This document shows, in pieces, positions 31,676 to 34,256 of a stretch of DNA of 34,256 nucleotides (position 1 is the stretch's first letter; every line of letters starts with the position of its first letter). The notes beneath the pieces were generated by a model, which did no database searches, was not told the origin of the DNA, and saw only the letters and a list, made by a program, of their open reading frames with translations. The stretch lies in the NCBI GenBank assembly GCA_913061325.1, contig CAJXUU010000019.1, positions 1 through 34,256 on the forward strand, given 5' to 3'. The position numbers and the translations under genes were made by a program. The stretch is from an uncultured Saprospirales bacterium (GTDB lineage Bacteria; Bacteroidota; Bacteroidia; Chitinophagales; Saprospiraceae).

Positions 31676-32834
31676 CTATTTTACGAATCGTTTTATAACT
31701 TTTCTACGATCTTCATTGAATCCTTCAAAAAAATATACTCCAACGGCTAAAGCACTTACATCAATTCCATAATCAGCATTAAAAACTGGTTTACTTAAAA
31801 GTCTAGCTCCTTTAGCATCATAGATAATTATTTCAGTAAGTGGAGTACTTATGTAGATCATATCTTGAGCTGGCACTGGATAGATTTCTTGAGGAAGGAC
31901 TTCTTTTTCTTGCTTAATACCACTATTAGGATCACACAATGAAACGACCTGTACAAATTGCTAAAAAGTCGTACTAAGCAATTCTCCATTCTCATAAGAA
32001 TCGGCTTCTAAAGAAATTAAGAATGATCCTTGTGCTGATAAGTTACTAACAAACTCCCCTGAGATACTATCTATAATTACTTCATCATAGAGTCCGTATT
32101 CCCCAGAACCATTTCTATAAGTTGGTCCGACAAATGGAGGTGGACATGTTAGAGGATTACGTGTAATTCCTGTACAACTTTCAGCCTCTCCTTGGTTTAC
32201 CCCATCATCGCCTCCTGCAGTTTTTGCATGAGAAAGCGAATATCTCTTTGTCAATCCATCATTAATTGATAAATCGTACGCTTTTTCTGCTGATGGAAGA
32301 ACAGCAACTGGAAAAACATTAGGAAAACCTTTTACCAAACCCAATCTTTCTATTCCTTCTCGTGTTAACTCTACACTTAATGCTATTCCCGTTTCTTCAC
32401 CATGTAGTATATTGAATAAAGTATTTGTTCGACAGCATCTTTGATACACAAAAACGAAATTCTCATAATCATGTAGGTCAATCGTTAAGTTTAAAAAATA
32501 CTCCGCTGATTGCATGCTTATCATGCTTGGGACACATTCAATCAGTTCCCCGAAATCAATATTTTGAACAATCAGATACCCATGTATTTTTAGTAATCAA
32601 GTGTTCATAATTAATTCCACTTCCAGTCTTTCCAAATACCCCAATATTAATAGTTTGATCAAATTGAGCTCCACCAGTTGTTGCATCACGATAAACATGA
32701 AACGTTACATCAATATTAACTAAATCACCAACAACAGAGATAACAGCGTATTCGACAGTTCCACCTATGATATGACGTGATTGAAGAGAAATAAAAGAGC
32801 CAAAAATAAGTAACAGAGTAATTAAGTTTTTCAT
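31676..32834 (-). pseudogene. Broken T9SS type A cargo gene (frameshift plus amber stop)
   Basis: Three pieces form one ancestral protein of about 386 codons. Piece 1 (32834-32556) has a signal peptide (MKNLITLLLIFGSF..., LQS) and the RHIIGGTVEY...FHVYRDATTGG opening of a Bacteroidota secreted family. It ends WVSDCSKY-stop. The homologous continuation (IDFGELIECVPS, then VYQRCCRTNTLFNI) is in the next frame; removing one base near 32560-32568, beside an AAAA run, joins them. Piece 2 (to 31961) ends ENGELLSTTF-TAG. Piece 3 continues in the same frame (QFVQVVSLCDPNSG...) and ends in a type A sorting domain (YPVPAQDMIYIS...IIIYDAKGARLL...VGVYFFEGF...KRFVK). Piece 3 lacks any signal, so it is not a gene on its own. 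Two lesions favour a true pseudogene over a single sequencing error. Confidence 0.8.
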
Positions 32835-32874
32835 GATAATAAGTTTAATAATTATGTAATTGATTAGCCATATA

Positions 32875-32882
32875 CGAAATTA
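32875..32882 (-). promoter_or_regulatory. Near-consensus -7 box upstream of the broken cargo gene
   Basis: On the minus strand TAATTTCG matches TAnnTTTG at five of six fixed positions and lies 40 bases upstream of the ATG at 32834, directly after the pepT terminator. The placement between a terminator and a start supports a promoter here, but the -33 element is unclear. Confidence 0.3.
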
Positions 32883-32893
32883 GACCGCTTAGT

Positions 32894-32927
32894 AAAAATG
32901 CTCAATGAATTGAATCCATTGAGCATT
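32894..32927 (-). terminator. Intrinsic terminator after pepT
   Basis: On the minus strand AATGCTCAATG and CATTGAGCATT form a perfect 11 bp stem with a 9-base loop, and the 3' arm runs into a stretch of five T. It lies 46 bases after the pepT stop and separates it from the broken T9SS cargo gene. Confidence 0.85.
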
Positions 32928-32972
32928 AGAAAATTCTAAATAAATAATATTTAGAGCCTAACTATATTTCAT

Positions 32973-34205
32973 TTATCTTCTCTCTACTAATTTAACAATC
33001 TCTATGACAGTATCCGTTGCTTTTTGCATATCCTGCACAGTTGTCCATTCTAGTTTTGAGTGAATTCCATGCTGACCAGAAAATATATTAGGACATGGTA
33101 ATCCCATATGCGAAAGTACGGATCCATCTGTCCCACCTCTTATAGATGAAATGTGTGGTTCTACCCCAGCATTCTCCATCGCCTTCACTGCTATATCAAC
33201 GATATGCATATGCTTATCTACTACATCTTTCATGTTTCTATATTGCTCATGAACTTCAAACGTATAGCTACTACCAGGATAACTTTCCAAAACTTTCTTA
33301 GCAGTATTCTCAATAATTGCTTCATACTCCGCTAGTTTCTCAGTTTCGAATGATCGTATTATAAATTCAATTGATGCTTCTTCCAACATTCCTTCAATCT
33401 TACTCGGGTGGATAAATCCTTCTTTACCTTCTGTTGATTCCGGTGAGAGATGATCTTTAGGAAGTTGAGATAAGATATCCGCTGCGATTCTAGAAGCATG
33501 CTCCATCTTACCTTTTGCATATCCAGGGTGGGCGCTTACACCTTTGATTTTTAATACAGCTCCATCCGCTGAAAAGTTCTCGTATTCAAAATGACCTACA
33601 TCACCACTATCCAAAGTATATCCGAACTCCGCTCCTATCTTAGACGTATCAACGTATTTCACTCCCCTACCAATCTCTTCATCTGTTGTGAACAGAACAT
33701 TAACCTCTCCATGTATTATATCTGGATTATTGACCAAGTTATAAACAGCATCCATAATACATGCCACTCCTGACTTATCATCCGCACCAAGCAATGTCAA
33801 TCCACTTGCTGTGATCACATCATGACCAATCTTATTTTTCAACTCTGCGAATTTTTCCTGAGATATTACTTGCTCATTATCGTCAGGTAGGATTATATCT
33901 TGACCTTGATAGTTAGAATGCACGATCGGTTTCACGTCTGTTCCACTACAATCAAACGCTGTATCGACATGACTACAAAAGAAAATTGAAGGAACATCTG
34001 ACTTAGTTGTGTTTGATGGAATCCGTGCATAGACATATCCGTGTTCCGTCAACTCGTTCTGTACGCCCATTTCCGTAAGTTCTTCACTTAACATCCGAGA
34101 CAAGTTGATCTGTTTGACTGTACTCGGTACTGTATCCGAATACGGATTGGCTTGCGTATCAATCTGAACGTATCTTAGAAATCTATCTTTGGCAGTGTAT
34201 TGCAT
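32973..34205 (-). CDS. pepT: Peptidase T (tripeptide aminopeptidase)
   Basis: A complete 410-residue M20-family zinc tripeptidase that removes the N-terminal residue from tripeptides in the cytosol. The metal ligands and catalytic acid align with E. coli PepT: SHVDTAFD (His79, Asp81), GADDKSG (Asp142), TTDEEIGRG (Glu176 base, Glu177), TLDSGDVG (Asp199) and GIHSKLEW (His382). The dimerisation insert with KGVSAHPGYAKGKM is present. The ATG at 34205 lies only 11 bases from the adapter junction at 34217, so the promoter and upstream neighbour are missing. A strong terminator follows the stop. Confidence 0.96.
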   Translation of the reverse strand: MQYTAKDRFLRYVQIDTQANPYSDTVPSTVKQINLSRMLSEELTEMGVQNELTEHGYVYARIPSNTTKSDVPSIFFCSHVDTAFDCSGTDVKPIVHSNYQGQDIILPDDNEQVISQEKFAELKNKIGHDVITASGLTLLGADDKSGVACIMDAVYNLVNNPDIIHGEVNVLFTTDEEIGRGVKYVDTSKIGAEFGYTLDSGDVGHFEYENFSADGAVLKIKGVSAHPGYAKGKMEHASRIAADILSQLPKDHLSPESTEGKEGFIHPSKIEGMLEEASIEFIIRSFETEKLAEYEAIIENTAKKVLESYPGSSYTFEVHEQYRNMKDVVDKHMHIVDIAVKAMENAGVEPHISSIRGGTDGSVLSHMGLPCPNIFSGQHGIHSKLEWTTVQDMQKATDTVIEIVKLVERR

Positions 34206-34216
34206 ATTTTTAGTTG

Positions 34217-34256
34217 CTGTCTCTTATACACATCTCCGAGCCCACGAGACAGGCAG
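34217..34256 (-). other. Nextera adapter (library artefact)
   Basis: This is not genomic sequence. Positions 34217-34235 are the Tn5 mosaic end (reverse orientation), 34236-34250 are the Nextera read-2 arm, and 34251-34256 (AGGCAG) are the first six bases of the i7 index known as N703. True sequence ends at about 34216. Confidence 0.98.

Noticed and set aside
31676-31939. Independent small gene starting at TTG 31939
   Set aside because: It has no signal peptide and is only a sorting domain in frame with the upstream piece, so it is the 3' end of the broken cargo gene.

Overview
The window is a 34.2 kb AT-rich contig from a member of the Bacteroidota, most likely a Saprospiria/Saprospiraceae-like marine or sludge bacterium. 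Evidence for this: several type IX secretion (T9SS) families occur (a PorE-like modular OmpA protein, PorP/SprF, PorV/PorQ, a type A C-terminal sorting domain); starts generally lack Shine-Dalgarno sequences; a few TAnnTTTG promoter boxes are visible; and several families are Bacteroidota-typical (DUF5777 barrel, GH3/serine-hydrolase fusion, GMC plus gluconate-dehydrogenase subunit 3). The genus-level guess is inference. Both contig ends (1-47 and 34217-34256) are Illumina Nextera adapter, so the true genomic sequence is about 48-34216 and the outer gene contexts are cut.

Layout. 210-2103 (+): YihX-like HAD phosphatase and a LolC/E-type permease. 2150-7254 (-): GH3/beta-lactamase-like fusion enzyme and a TMTC-like GT-C membrane protein with TPRs. 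7654-12376 (+): PorE-like OmpA protein, a small lipoprotein, a muconolactone-isomerase-like protein and a TPR histidine kinase. 12583-15921 (+): ROK kinase and MutS2. 15989-25288 (-): a long same-strand block. In transcription order it holds a DUF5777 barrel, a diheme cytochrome c, a PaaI thioesterase, a GMC oxidoreductase with its Tat-targeted small subunit, a small membrane protein, a lipoprotein and a short DnaE paralogue. 25468-27291 (+): bacilliredoxin and PorP/SprF, each with a clear terminator. 27292-27930: non-coding, containing a 191 bp MITE-like insertion. 27931-29649 (-): gamma-glutamyltransferase. 29807-30916 (+): PorV-like barrel. 30957-34205 (-): LON-domain protein, a broken T9SS cargo gene and peptidase T.

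Functional links. The GMC/subunit 3 pair, the diheme cytochrome c and the DUF5777 barrel together look like an exported substrate-oxidation module. Four pieces of T9SS biology are scattered singly, as is usual in this phylum. The enzymes for peptides and cell-wall sugars (GH3 fusion, GGT, PepT, ROK) fit a peptide- and glycan-scavenging lifestyle.

Most notable observations: (1) a MITE-like element at 27434-27624 with 20 bp terminal inverted repeats (18/20 matching) and a perfect 9 bp target duplication; (2) a frame-changing 8 bp tandem repeat inside the start region of the DnaE paralogue, which also has a degenerate PHP site and an upstream palindrome; (3) a bacterial TMTC-like protein; (4) a T9SS cargo gene with two independent lesions. 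No tRNA, rRNA, CRISPR array or phage module was seen.
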